Below are positions 12,711-28,939 of a stretch of DNA of 64,000 nt, piece after piece. The notes below the pieces were generated by a model, which searched no databases, was not told where the DNA came from, and worked only from the letters and a program-made list of their open reading frames with translations. Origin of the DNA: Onthophagus taurus (taxonomy: Eukaryota; Arthropoda; Insecta; Coleoptera; Scarabaeidae); assembly GCF_036711975.1 (NCBI RefSeq), contig NC_091966.1:10361501-10425500 (forward strand), in the 5' to 3' direction. Both the position numbers and the translations under genes were made by a program. The stretch's first letter is position 1; each line of letters opens with the position of its first letter.

Positions 12711-13009
12711 TCAAATTTTATAAATACCTCTAAATATCCATCTTGGGTAAATACCCCCCGGTATATATCCAGGGAATTTTCCCTTGAAAATAAATACCCG
12801 GGTATTTAACAACACTGGGTATGACAGATTGGAGTACTCATTTCAGCAGAAAGGGGTACGTTAGTGACCTTTGCGCAAACGCTGATGGAAATACTGTTCC
12901 TCCAGTATTTGTATTCCCATGATCTTTTGTACGAGATGGACATACACTGCCATTCTTTTACGATGGATGCAAGTTGAAACTAGCCTTGTTTTTCTTCAGC
13001 GCTTAGAAG

Positions 13010-13150
13010 TTGATAGGTTGATACTATCGCTAAACGTAGAGGGGCGAAGGTCCAGAGGACGTTCACTAACTCGATAAATAGCCCAGATTCAGAAGATTAA
13101 TGGAGAGTACTGACAATACAAGTTCCTAATGATCGCGATTCTCAGTAATG
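13010..13150 (+). mobile_element. LINE 3' coding-end fragment
   Basis: The plus strand reads LSLNVEGRRSRGRSLTR, IAQIQKINGEY and then LMIAILSNERTIRKRDI. The EGRRSRGR box followed by a short helix near the end of the ORF is typical of insect RTE-like LINE C-termini. Stops interrupt it. Confidence 0.55.
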
Positions 13151-13572
13151 AGAGAACGATTAGAAAGAGAGATATATTTTTATTGATCTTTGCTAAAACT
13201 TAATCAGAGCCGAGTAATAATTTGTAATTTACAGCATTCTAAAAAGTTTTCTGCGATAGTTTCAATCTCTTTTTTATTATAATGTCTTAGTGGTAGTGTA
13301 GTACCAAAAACAGCTTGTAATTTTTTAACGATATAATTTCAAAAAGAAAAAACAATTTTTATGCAATATTTCAATAATAATGATAAATTTTATTAGGTTA
13401 GTAATTTTTAACAAACATCGGGTTGTATGTTTTAATAAAGTAAATATTATGCAGTATACTTAAATAAGATATATGCCATTTCCTCTTTTGATAAGATGAA
13501 TAAACGGAGATTTTGGTTAGTCATTGGAAACGTATTCTCCTATGAAAAGTATTTTTATCTATCATTCATAAA
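13151..13572. other. mol upstream region
   Basis: AT-rich 420 bp between a LINE tail and the mol start codon; it presumably includes the mol promoter and 5' UTR. No TATA box stands out at a sensible distance. Confidence 0.4.
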
Positions 13573-14932
13573 ATGGCTTTTGACTTGGGTAGAAAAGAGG
13601 GGTTTCCAACTCAATATGCCCCAAATCAAACCCCCGTCACCGTTGATGTTCTAGAAGTTGGTGTAATTGTTGCTTTCGTAATTTTATACGTTGCGTTACT
13701 GTTATTTATTCCAGGAAAAAAAATAAGCACGGTAAGTGAAAAAAAAAATATTTGTAATGAAATTTTATTATTATTCCTTATTGTAGAGCTTTAGTAGATT
13801 TACAAGAATAACCGTCTCGTTATTAATTGGATTATTAATTATTTGTAAGTATAAAATAATAGAAGTATGTAATCTCTTTCCTTATGTTTATAAAATTATG
13901 TTTTATAGTAGGAAATATTGGGCAAGAATGGGAGGTGGCTCATATAAGATCAAAAACAGCATACAAAGCTGGATCGGGAGAAGAAATTACTGCGGATATA
14001 GGTGTAAAAATTGGTCTTCGATCTGTAAATGTTACCCTTAAAAGTGGATCAATTCTAAAACAACAGGAAGAAATGATCGATTATAACGAAAGATTTTCTT
14101 GGGTTTGGGATCAAGGTCGATTTGGTTTTGGACCTTATGGTAAACAAAAATTCTTAATTTATTTTAACTTAATAAATTAACATTTTGTTAGCTGGTAGAA
14201 TTCAAAGAGAATTTAGAGCAGCCCAATTCACCGGTCTTCCTTTACCGATACTTTGGGTTGTGGATTATTTTGTAATTGACGGCGAAGGTTTTCGTTATGG
14301 AAGATTTTATAGAACAGCAGGATGGTACGCCCATATTGCCATTTGGACCGCTTTTCCATGTTGGATTATCGCCAACATACTTTTTAAAGCCGTCGTACAA
14401 TATGGAGCTATATTCTTAGGGCTAGCCGGTGGTTTTCTTTTACTCGGAAATTTCCTCTGGGCTGTTATCCGAAATCCTTTACCTTTAGTCATCCCATTTG
14501 AGGACGACATCTTAAAATTTAGTTACGGTTCTAGTTTTTGGATAACTTTAATAACTGGCTTAGCGTGTATCTTTATCGCAGTTGCTATTTACATATTGGA
14601 TATTTATTTTAATGAGGAATTGTATATGTTTTTTGGATTGGATAATTTATTAGGTTATGAAGAAACTTATGGTGGTAAGAAAATTGCTGTTCATAATAAA
14701 AACACACTTATAGCAAAAAAAAATTATAGGCGATGATACCGAGGAAATGGTAACTCTTCGTCATGATACTTTATTACCTTTAAAAGTAATCAATTCACAT
14801 AAAGAAGAAGAAGAAAACATTTATGACAATCCAAAACCAAGATATGTTAAGCGTTCTATTTATAGAAGGAAGTCGCAGAAATCGAAGAAAGTCGATTCAC
14901 ATTTAATGGAAGATATATATCAAAATGTATAA
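13573..14932 (+). CDS. mol: Dual oxidase maturation factor (moladietz/NIP, DUOXA family)
   Basis: ER membrane partner that lets dual oxidase leave the ER and make H2O2 at the cell surface (family knowledge). Five exons: 13573-13731, 13787-13844, 13909-14139, 14192-14674 and 14730-14932, with introns of 52-64 bp, giving 377 residues. Conserved blocks are FPTQYAPNQTPVTVD at the N-terminus, a first membrane segment with VIVAFVILYVALLLFIPG, QEWEVAHIRSKTAYKAGSG, the extracellular loop ADIGVKIGLRSVNVTLKSG with an N-glycosylation site (NVT), INYNE-like IDYNERFSW, and further membrane segments in exon 4 ending near FWITLITGLACIFIAVAIYILD. A 55-bp intron (14675-14729) is inferred because reading through adds a frame that stops at 14736, whereas splicing opens a 67-codon exon. 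The last exon is charged and basic (KRSIYRRKSQKSKKV), the insect-type cytoplasmic tail. Confidence 0.94.
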
Positions 14933-15849
14933 TTTTTATTTTAATGCTTTAATTTGAATGAGTTTATCTTATATTCAATCTTTTATACATAGAAGTAGTA
15001 TAGAAATTTTATTTGTGTAGAATTAGTTCGAAAATAAACAATATTTGAATCATTTTGTAAATTATAAAGTTATCTTTTGATCTATTCAACAGTTGTTAAC
15101 TCCATATCATACTGTTTGAGGCAGTGAATGTTAAAAACGTAGACAAAAATAATTGCATTAAAATTACTGAAGCTGGATGAAGCATGGAAACTGCAAGGGA
15201 ATTAAAATCGATGGTGCAAGTTAACTAGGCTAGCTAGACTGGTAAAAATGCCTATAGTCCATCCAGGACACATCTACAAATCCTACCTCGACGTCCACGT
15301 CGGGCAATGCTAACGGAGTAGGGTGAGGGCAAGTTTCCGGAGCTTTAAAATCAGAACAAATCGGCTAAGGAATGGCTATAATTCCTACAGAAGGGTCTCT
15401 GACCTTTAGAGAAGCCTCGGAAGTTAGGACGGATAGCAAGGAAACGACTTAGGCAACGGTATATGAACTTTGATTTGAAAGTAGCACCATTAGAAGAAGA
15501 AGAAGCTAGACTGGTGCTTAACCAATTAAATAACGATGTCCACCAACTCATGTCAAAACTATCATGCAGTAATTGAGCTTAGCTGTCAACCTACTCGTTT
15601 TGGTGAGACTAACTCAAAGTCCTTTAATGTCAATTACAGCAATATGCACATGCCGTCCAGAAAACTTTCGGCAACGCAGCAGAAAGACTGTGGCTTTTCC
15701 TGGGTACCTCCTCGACTTTGAAATCAAGCCTCACCTTCCATCAGGACGCTTATTTATTATTACCTGAAGATCTGAGAGAATCAATGAACCCGCACACGAA
15801 AAATGTAGTTGTATTTAATCTAGTTATAATGCAATAAAATGAATGACGC
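14933..15849. other. Gene-free spacer after mol
   Basis: AATAAA at about 15033-15038 is the likely mol poly(A) signal. From 15170 to 15520 there is moderately GC-richer DNA ending in an AGAAGAAGAAGAAG run, similar to the tail of the LINE debris near 11800, possibly another LINE 3' end. Frames of about 60 codons at 15536-15767 are not recognised. Confidence 0.4.
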
Positions 15850-15859
15850 AAGACGGTGA

Positions 15860-16130
15860 TTTGATATATTGGTGTTACAAGAACCCGATGCATACTCAAA
15901 ATAAATGCCACTACAAAAAAATGTATTCTATTTCATAATAACGATAGGAGACTTGCAGCAATAGTAGTGATAAAGACTTCACGCGGCATGAGATAACGTT
16001 GGAAAAGGTAAGAACAGGTTTGTGTAGTAACACTTTATTTTCAATGGAGGAAGAAAATCGAGGGATATCTAATTAAGATGAATGTTATTCCTAATAGGGT
16101 TGAAGAAAAATGTTTGATTTTAGGTTCGAA
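15860..16130 (+). other. Possible LINE endonuclease fragment
   Basis: The plus strand reads VLQEPDAYSK and then, after frameshifts, NNDRRLAAIVVIKTSRGM, which recalls the start of LINE endonuclease domains (LIQEPY). The match is short and shifts frame, so this is a weak call. Confidence 0.25.
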
Positions 16131-16193
16131 TGAAAAAAAAGTATTAACGTATAAACACTATTAACGAGGTAGCTAATATGTCACCCTTACCAC

Positions 16194-16590
16194 TCATAAT
16201 GAAGAATCAAGCATTGTTGTCAAACAAGTCGTACGAACAAGAACAAGCATGTTCTGCTTATTTACTGAACCAAATATATGGAAGTGAACCTCATCACTAA
16301 AGAAAACAAGTGTGTCGTGGTGTGCCAAGGATCCCTTCATATGCATTTTCTCAAGCAACAACATCGCATGGATTAAGTTCCTGCATGTTTGCGTCAATGT
16401 TTTGGAGTGATCTAGCTGTTCGTGGAACCTCTGGTTTTTTTCTTCACATCACCAGTTTCCTTGAATTCCGACTACCGGTCAGGAACTCTGCCACGGGCGT
16501 AATATTGAAATAATTGAACGACCTTTAGAAATGTATGCTACGATAGCGAACGCACGCTCCACCTTCATCTACTCCATGATGGATAACTTC
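16194..16590 (-). mobile_element. Tc1/mariner-superfamily transposase relic
   Basis: The minus strand near 16500-16400 reads FKETGDVKKKTRG then PRTARSLQNIDA, the HTH-end/linker block. The 67-codon frame 16397-16194 contains LVFFSDEVHFHIFGSVNKQN, the block around the first catalytic Asp of IS630/Tc-type transposases. The downstream catalytic blocks are absent, so the copy is truncated. Confidence 0.65.
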
Positions 16591-16599
16591 TAACTAAAC

Positions 16600-18570
16600 C
16601 AGGCGAAACAACAACTTTACATTTCATTGGGCCAAATGCAAATAAGAATACGTTGCTAATAACGTTAAACAGGTTCGTTAGATAAAATCAAAGATCTTAT
16701 TAGGGAGAGAATAGATGTAAGAAGGGAAAGAGTGGATGGTAATGCACTTCAATAAATATTAAATGGGAAAATAAAGTTTAGGTAGTGGTGCAGGAAGTTA
16801 AAAGATAAAAATAGAAAATTTGTACGAAACTTTAGATATGAATGATGTGGAAAATATTGGGGTGTCAACCAAAATAATCTTCTAATTTTAATCTTCGTCA
16901 GGAAAGATAGAAAGAATAAAATTTACATTTAAGGGGGTGATCGGTGTTGTTTTGGCAAATGGAAACAATTGTTTAGGTCTTAACCTAAACGTTTGTTCAT
17001 AGCGAAGAGTTGAAAATCTCAGACAAGAAAAGACTATTGAATTCACTGCCGAACAGTGAGTTTGGTGAAAGGAGTTCGAGAGTTTTTCCAGTGCAGTTCA
17101 GAGGAGTTCGGCAGAAAGGGTTTTTAAAAGAAGTTCAGTTCGGCATTAGTTGGTGGTCTAGTCCAGTCCAGTTAAGAAGGGAATCCAGGTGTAGAGCAGC
17201 CCAGAAACCGAAGAGTAGACAACAAGAGTCAAAAACCGGAGAAGAAGAAGAACAGAGCAGAGAAGTGCAAAACCGTTGCAAAACTTTATTTAAGAGTCAC
17301 TAATAGCATTCTATTTCTTTGGCATGTCTTGTTCGTATTTTTGTGCTAATATTTTTTTTTATTGTTCTCTTTTTCTTTTATCAAAATTAATAATTTTTTA
17401 TTAAATTTTTATTTGTTGAATACCCAATTGTACACCCACATGTCAATGTAAGAGCCATATGGATGCACAACCCAGTATTGGTTTAGTACACTGCTTTGCG
17501 AATATTTAGTACAAAACTGGGATTTGATAAATTGAGAGTCTCTAATTAATTTTTTGAGATTAGGAAGGCCAAGAAAAATAAAATTACAACCAATACTAAT
17601 CCGTTAGCAGTCAGCTAACCTCAATTTGAAACTTTTTAGGCATAGCCTTAAAAATCCCTATAATCCCCAACCGCACTTTGTATTAAAAGAGGCAGATCTA
17701 GCTAGTTGATATGATATTTCTTTATAAATTAGCTCAGATGGAAATTGAACCAGAGCGGTTGGGTTGGGATTTTTATACCATAAACAGATGAGATTTCTGT
17801 CATAATGGTGGTCTCAACACTCAAAACTGTCGAATATGATCTATAGAATTTACATATTAGTTCGTACAAATCGTTCTTAATAACGAATAAGTCGTCGTGT
17901 GGAGCTATGACTTATTAATTAGGTATGTGTGGCGTTGCACATATTCCCTGCCACATTGATTTTACTTACTTTTTCAAAAAATCAAGAAATCGGTTATTGA
18001 ATAGACTTCAGCACAAAAGGAATTTTTTTATTTTACAAATACAAAATCTATTTCTAAAAAAATACTGGTTATATTATTTTATAATATGTGAGAAAACCCC
18101 CACAGTATGATACCATAGCTAATTTCCAACAGAGAGCCTCTATTACTAGACGCAAATGGATTATAAAATTCCAGCTGGTTTTTGTAGATTGTAGGCTTCC
18201 AAGATCGCATGATCTTAACACAGTAAATTACTGGCTATAGTATTGTTTAAGTTTGGTGTTTAGAAATCGCTTACAAATGCAGCAAGATTCAAAAACGGCC
18301 AGGCGAACACCGTACTGTCAGCAAACTCTCAGAATCTTTTCAAACAGTTTTTTGGCAGAATCAAGCATTCGCAATGGACAAAGAAATGGATATGAGCAAA
18401 GATGTATTAAAAATTTAAACGGTTTTATTTATATTAATCTAATATTTAAAAAACAACAATTAAGTTGTACTTACTTAAAGAATAAAATATTTAAAAATAA
18501 ATCTTTCATCTTATCTTAAACAAAGTTAATAAATAATTAAATTATAATTATTTTCTTCAAATCTTCGTAT
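16600..18570. other. Gene-free spacer before C3orf38 orthologue
   Basis: A plus-strand 97-codon frame (17010-17303) is Arg/Glu/Gln-rich and unrecognised. At about 17670-17690 and 17750-17768 an imperfect inverted pair (CCCCAACCGC / GCGGTTGGGT) is visible. TTTATT at about 18424 is a candidate minus-strand poly(A) signal for the gene at 18571. Nothing else is supported. Confidence 0.4.
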
Positions 18571-19455
18571 TTAATAGGTAACAAGAGCAGATGTAGTTCT
18601 TTTGCTTAACTTAGGTTCCTCCAAAACATGCATCCTTTTCAAATTGATATTAGTCAATTTAATTTTCCAATTATTTTCGCAAATTGGATCCCTAGCCAAG
18701 GTAAACATTTGCTCAAAGACACCTGCACATAATTCCCCTGAATGTATTGTGCCACAAGCCAAAATAACAACTAATCCATGTGGATCTATTTCTCCATGAA
18801 GTCCTTCTGAAGATATATTTGGATTAAAAAGTAATTGGTGCTCAATTTTGGCTTTGAATAAAAGCTGAACAATTTCATTAGGCAAACTAACACTTTGTTG
18901 AAACGCAATGTTATCGTCCTCACTTTTCATTGTTAAACTTAAAACTGCATCGGGAAAAAAGTGGGATGTTTCTAAGGGTTCATTTAAATTCATCATTTCA
19001 TAAAACCACTGTGTAAACTCTTTCGCCATTGTTTTTACATTACATTCATCATTTGATTTATCATTCAAAACAATGGCATTTGATTGTGCTTGAATTTCTT
19101 GGTTCTGAATGTTCCATAACATGCAAATTTGGTCGATTAGTTTATCTTTTGTTGTCGGAATGGAAACTGTGACATTATTGGCATGTAAATAATTAAATAA
19201 GACGTCTCTGGTTATGGCTCGTCTTCTAAGTATAGAAACTTCATTTGTCGAATATTTAAATATTACATCTAATGCATCTGAAAAGATCAATGACTTAGGT
19301 GTCTTATTAACCAAGTAAATCAAAATCAAACCTTCTCTGGTATGAACAGTCCCTTTTAGTAAACCTTGTGTTACTGTTCGTGCTAATCCAAATATTTGTT
19401 CATCATCTAAGTTACTTAAAATCTCTCTGATACGTGTAAAATCGGTGTCATTCAT
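18571..19455 (-). CDS. C3orf38 homologue (DUF4518 family), function unknown
   Basis: Intronless 294-residue protein. The family is conserved across animals with no settled molecular role. Matches to the human protein recalled by eye are an N-terminal helical block (LDDEQIFGLARTVTQ), LRRRAITRDVLFNYL, EFTQWFYEMMN, and a strongly conserved C-terminal block DPHGLVVILACGTIHSGE with GVFEQMFTLARDP and ENNWKIKLTNINLK. Human C3orf38 is about 329 residues, so this copy is close to full length; it ends earlier, in KLSKRTTSALVTY. No signal peptide or membrane segment is seen. It is divergently arranged with AFG3L2, start to start 665 bp. Confidence 0.93.
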   Translation of the reverse strand: MNDTDFTRIREILSNLDDEQIFGLARTVTQGLLKGTVHTREGLILIYLVNKTPKSLIFSDALDVIFKYSTNEVSILRRRAITRDVLFNYLHANNVTVSIPTTKDKLIDQICMLWNIQNQEIQAQSNAIVLNDKSNDECNVKTMAKEFTQWFYEMMNLNEPLETSHFFPDAVLSLTMKSEDDNIAFQQSVSLPNEIVQLLFKAKIEHQLLFNPNISSEGLHGEIDPHGLVVILACGTIHSGELCAGVFEQMFTLARDPICENNWKIKLTNINLKRMHVLEEPKLSKRTTSALVTY

Positions 19456-20120
19456 TATGATTTTTTATCAAACTTGTTCATACTTGTTTTTATTTAAAGT
19501 TAATGATTTTGAGGTTATTTCTTATTACAAAATGTTGGTAGATTGATTAGTGGGTAATGTAGAGTTCGGTTTTTTATTCAATTTGATGGTAAGTGAATGT
19601 TTTAAATTTAGTTTTTAATAAATTACTCAATTTATTAATGAAAATAATAAAAATTGTTCGGATTAGTTAAATTTTATGTTATGATAAATAGTGTATAGAT
19701 TTATATAGGTTATGTTTGTGATGTTTTAAGTTTAATTTGTATACATAGATGTTGGCAGCACTGATTGGTGGGTAAAATAGATTTCAATGTATTATTAAAT
19801 TTGACATATGACGATAAGTTTATATTTGAAATGTACGCAATTGACGGATGGAAATTATGAAAGTTGTTTGGTTTTGTGTTGTGAAAATAGTGTCAAGATT
19901 TATATAGTTACTATTTAATTTTTGTGTTGACAATATTTATATTTAACCGGCCAAATTAAACTTACATTGGTTATATAATTTTAGTGCCGGGAGGGAAACT
20001 GCTTTATCGATTTCAATCGCCCTATCTCCGTCGTAAAAGTGTGGTTATAAAATTTCATAATGTTGAGCGAAATATAGTAATCCTCTACGGAGCGCCGAAT
20101 AAAAAATACACTTATTTGCT
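19456..20120. promoter_or_regulatory. Shared head-to-head promoter region of the C3orf38 homologue and AFG3L2
   Basis: The 665 bp between the two start codons must hold both promoters. A TTATCGATTT word at about 20004-20013 resembles the insect DRE (TATCGATA) of housekeeping promoters. No TATA box is obvious. It also contains a tandem duplication (separate entry). The regulatory reading is inferred from position. Confidence 0.5.
19532..19945. repeat. Old tandem duplication of about 217 bp in the bidirectional promoter
   Basis: Copy 1 starts at 19532 (ATGTTGGTAGATTGATTAGT) and copy 2 at 19749 (ATGTTGGCAGCACTGATTGG). Matching landmarks keep the same spacing: GTGGGTAA, ATTCAATTTGA / TTAAATTTGA, and AATAGTGTATAGATTTATATAG / AATAGTGTCAAGATTTATATAG. 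The copies are clearly diverged. Confidence 0.65.
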
Positions 20121-26691
<6,571 letters not shown>

Positions 26692-26762
26692 GGAACATTT
26701 GTTAATTTAAATATAGAAGAGACTTTTTCGTAAAAACATTTTTAACTATATTTCATTTGAAA

Positions 26763-26768
26763 AATAAA
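26763..26768 (+). terminator. AFG3L2 poly(A) signal
   Basis: AATAAA lies 71 bp after the stop codon in an A/T-rich 3' UTR, the only canonical hexamer in that stretch. Confidence 0.6.
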
Positions 26769-27279
26769 TATATTTAAAAAATTATATTTACACTTATAGT
26801 TGTTTTATTTCTTAATGTTCGTCATAATAAAGAAGAACACCACTGCTGACTTTGTTATTACTGTATCCAATTGTTGCTGCAGTGAACGCGTTGTAACTTG
26901 TCTTGATACTTCTACATTTTGTTAGATTGCACCTGGCTTATACTTCTTTTTTAATATGCAGTGTTTCGATTTTAATAGGTAATTATTTATTAGGTAATAT
27001 GAAAAATGTTTGTATCATTCAAGATCAAACAATATTATTACATATATTGTAATAATATAATATCTTTACAAATTTTATGTTCGCCAAACACGTTAAATTT
27101 TTAGTTATTTTTTGAGGAAGCTCTATTTTTCTGTTTATCAGGTGAGTACTTTTATAGTCGCTGTGTGTAATCGCACAATATTATAACGAACGTGGATGTT
27201 AGTATACATGGTAATGTTGATTTTAAATTTAGTACTTTAATTAAGATTTTCTGTGGTGTTATACTGTGGTCGTATTATA

Positions 27280-27700
27280 CAGCGTGTCCCGTATCTTCCG
27301 CATCAGAGCATTATACGGTTGTAGAATACATTATTCTGAAGCGATCTTTCTAATAAAATTTTTTCGAAATGTTTATAATAACCGCACGGGAACTGTTTAA
27401 CGACGACCAATAACGGACGACTTTGATTCATCGAAAAAGTTTATTTCTCTTTCCATGACGAATCTATTGGTGAGTACACGTGGGAAACGAGTTATCATCG
27501 GCGTAGCGAACCGGCCGAGGGTGGCACCGATTACCTGAGTCTGATTTGCGATCTGCTGATTGGACGAAAAACAGTTCCTTAAAACAGTTCCCGTGCGGTT
27601 ATTATAAACATTTCGAAAAAATTTTATTAGAAAGATCGCTTCAGAATAATGTATCCTACAACCGTATAATGCTCTGATGCGGAAGATACGGGACACGCTG
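27280..27700. mobile_element. Tc1/mariner-type MITE, 421 bp, with about 119-bp terminal inverted repeats
   Basis: Arms 27280-27398 and 27582-27700 start CAGCGTGTCCCGTATCTTCC and are almost identical, with about one mismatch near position 47. TA flanks both ends (27278-27279 and 27701-27702). The near-identity of the arms points to a recent insertion. The 189-codon minus-strand frame running through it is a by-product and not a gene. Confidence 0.85.
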
Positions 27701-28274
27701 TATACATAGGTACTCTTCCGCTCAAACAGAATAATGAGGTAAAAGGGATAAATTCGAAAATTATGCAAAAAGATAGTTTTAACGGTTTTCTTTTTGTTAA
27801 AGGTTGGTGTTGAGACTTTTAATGCGCTGAAACAAAATAAAGGCTGATTTAAATTAAACGGCATGTTGATAATTATTAAAATAATATTGGTGACTACCAT
27901 CAAGATTAATAAAAATAGAATGTGATCCACTGATACGTACCATAAAAGAAATTCTAGCATCATCATAATAAGACCTGTGAAGAAGCTTGCATTAAGCTAC
28001 CTTGAATGCATCAGTAGCTGATTAGAAGTATTAAGAGAGGCAATATTTATAGGTGCTAATTTAAGCAATGAAATTGAAGCATGATATTTGTATGATAGGC
28101 AGAAATTCGCTTTGATGGTAAATAAGCAAGGCTTGTAAAAACAACTTGTAGCGTTGTAGAATTATCTAGGATCTTGAAAATTTTGAATATACAGGAGTTA
28201 AAAAACGATATATGTGGGATTACTAATCATTTTGTTTTGCATATGACTTATGCAGTTCGACATTATATTTAATC

Positions 28275-28931
28275 CAGTGCCGGTGCTAGCAAATGAAGCG
28301 CCAGGGTGCGGGAACCGGAGTGGCGCCCCCCAAGCATTTTGGGCGGAATGCGAAAACATACATAATATTGGCAGAAGACTAGATACTGTTTCAAAAAAAC
28401 TAAATATTGCTTTCTGAAGACTAGATACTGCTCTGGAAGATTAAATACTGCTTTCTGAAGACTAGATACTGCCGACAGGTCTAAATACAGCGTCTGGAAC
28501 ACTAAATACAGGTTTCTAAAGACTAAAATTGCTTTGTGGAGACTAAATACTGCTTTCTGAAGACTAGATACTGCTGACAGGTCTAAGTACTGCAAAAGAA
28601 AGATAAGATATTGTTGGAGAAAACATACATAACGTTGGCAGAAGACTAGATACTGCTTCTAGAAGACTAAATACTGCTTTCTGAAGACTAGATACTTCCG
28701 ACAGGTCTAAATACAGTGTCTGGAACACTAAATACTGCTATCTAAAGACTAAAATTGCTTTGTGGAGACTAAATACTGCTTTCTGAAGACTAGCTACTGC
28801 TGACAGGTCTAAATACTGCAAAAGAAAGATAAGATATTGTTGGAGAAAACATTAAAAAGGCGCCGGCGCCCCCTTTTAGGCGGGGCCCGGGTGCAGTGCA
28901 TACCTTGCACCGCCCGGTTGCGCCGCCTCTG
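28275..28931. mobile_element. hAT-type non-autonomous element, 657 bp, carrying a minisatellite
   Basis: The left end is CAGTGCCGGTGC and the right end read inward is CAGAGGCGGCGC. ATTTAATC stands at 28267-28274 and at 28932-28939, a perfect 8-bp target duplication. The termini are GC-rich while the interior is an AT-rich repeat array (separate entry). No transposase is present. Confidence 0.82.
28354..28856. repeat. Two-level repeat array inside the hAT element
   Basis: A large unit starting AAACATACATAA occurs at 28354 (267 bp) and 28621 (226 bp); the second copy lacks one internal 41-bp segment. Each unit is built from about 20-bp variants of GACTAGATACTGCTTTCTGA. The shared irregular insert (GACAGGTCTAAATAC) appears twice in each large unit, so the large unit was duplicated after the small array had formed. 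Confidence 0.8.
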
Positions 28932-28939
28932 ATTTAATC

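Larger units (their letters stand above)
11033..12817. mobile_element. hAT-type DNA transposon, 1785 bp, with exact 8-bp target-site duplication
   Basis: The left end is CAGTGATGGGCGCTGGGTAA and the right end, read inward, is CAGTGTTGTTAAATACCCGG. Both begin with the CAGTG typical of hAT ends. GGTATGAC is present at 11025-11032 and again at 12818-12825, a perfect 8-bp duplication as hAT elements make. The terminal 70-100 bp on each side are rich in the palindrome GGGTAAATACCC and its variants. No hAT transposase is recognisable inside. The interior instead holds LINE RT fragments on the minus strand, so this is a non-autonomous copy carrying nested insertions. Confidence 0.85.
10850..13000 (+). 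pseudogene. pogo/Tigger-like (DDE_1) transposase relic, interrupted by a hAT element
   Basis: Read across 10850-11032 and 12826-13000, the plus strand resembles jerky/Tigger-type DDE transposases. NIHNAVECGVTKS stands where the family has a N-DETG-T block. After the interruption come ISAERGTLVTFA and NADGNTVPPVFVFP, then a degraded DGHTLPFFYDGC. It carries stops and frameshifts and the catalytic Asp of the DETG block is not preserved. The middle, 11033-12817, is a later hAT insertion whose 8-bp duplication (GGTATGAC) falls inside this relic, which shows the order of events. Family match is by eye from motifs. Confidence 0.6.

Noticed and set aside
11041-12820. Treating the GGGTAAATACCC clusters as a stand-alone palindromic repeat
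   Set aside because: They sit at the two ends of one hAT element with a perfect 8-bp target duplication, which explains them.
14185-14736. Reading mol exon 4 straight through to the stop at 14736
   Set aside because: A GTAAGA donor at 14675 and TAG acceptor before 14730 remove 55 bp and open a longer, conserved-looking charged tail, so the spliced form was chosen.
27397-27966. 189-codon minus-strand frame
   Set aside because: Runs through the right inverted repeat of the MITE into AT-rich flank; no homology, so a by-product.
28354-28856. Regular repeats that might suggest a CRISPR-like array
   Set aside because: Units are diverged tandem repeats with no unique equal-length spacers, inside a hAT element in a eukaryotic genome.
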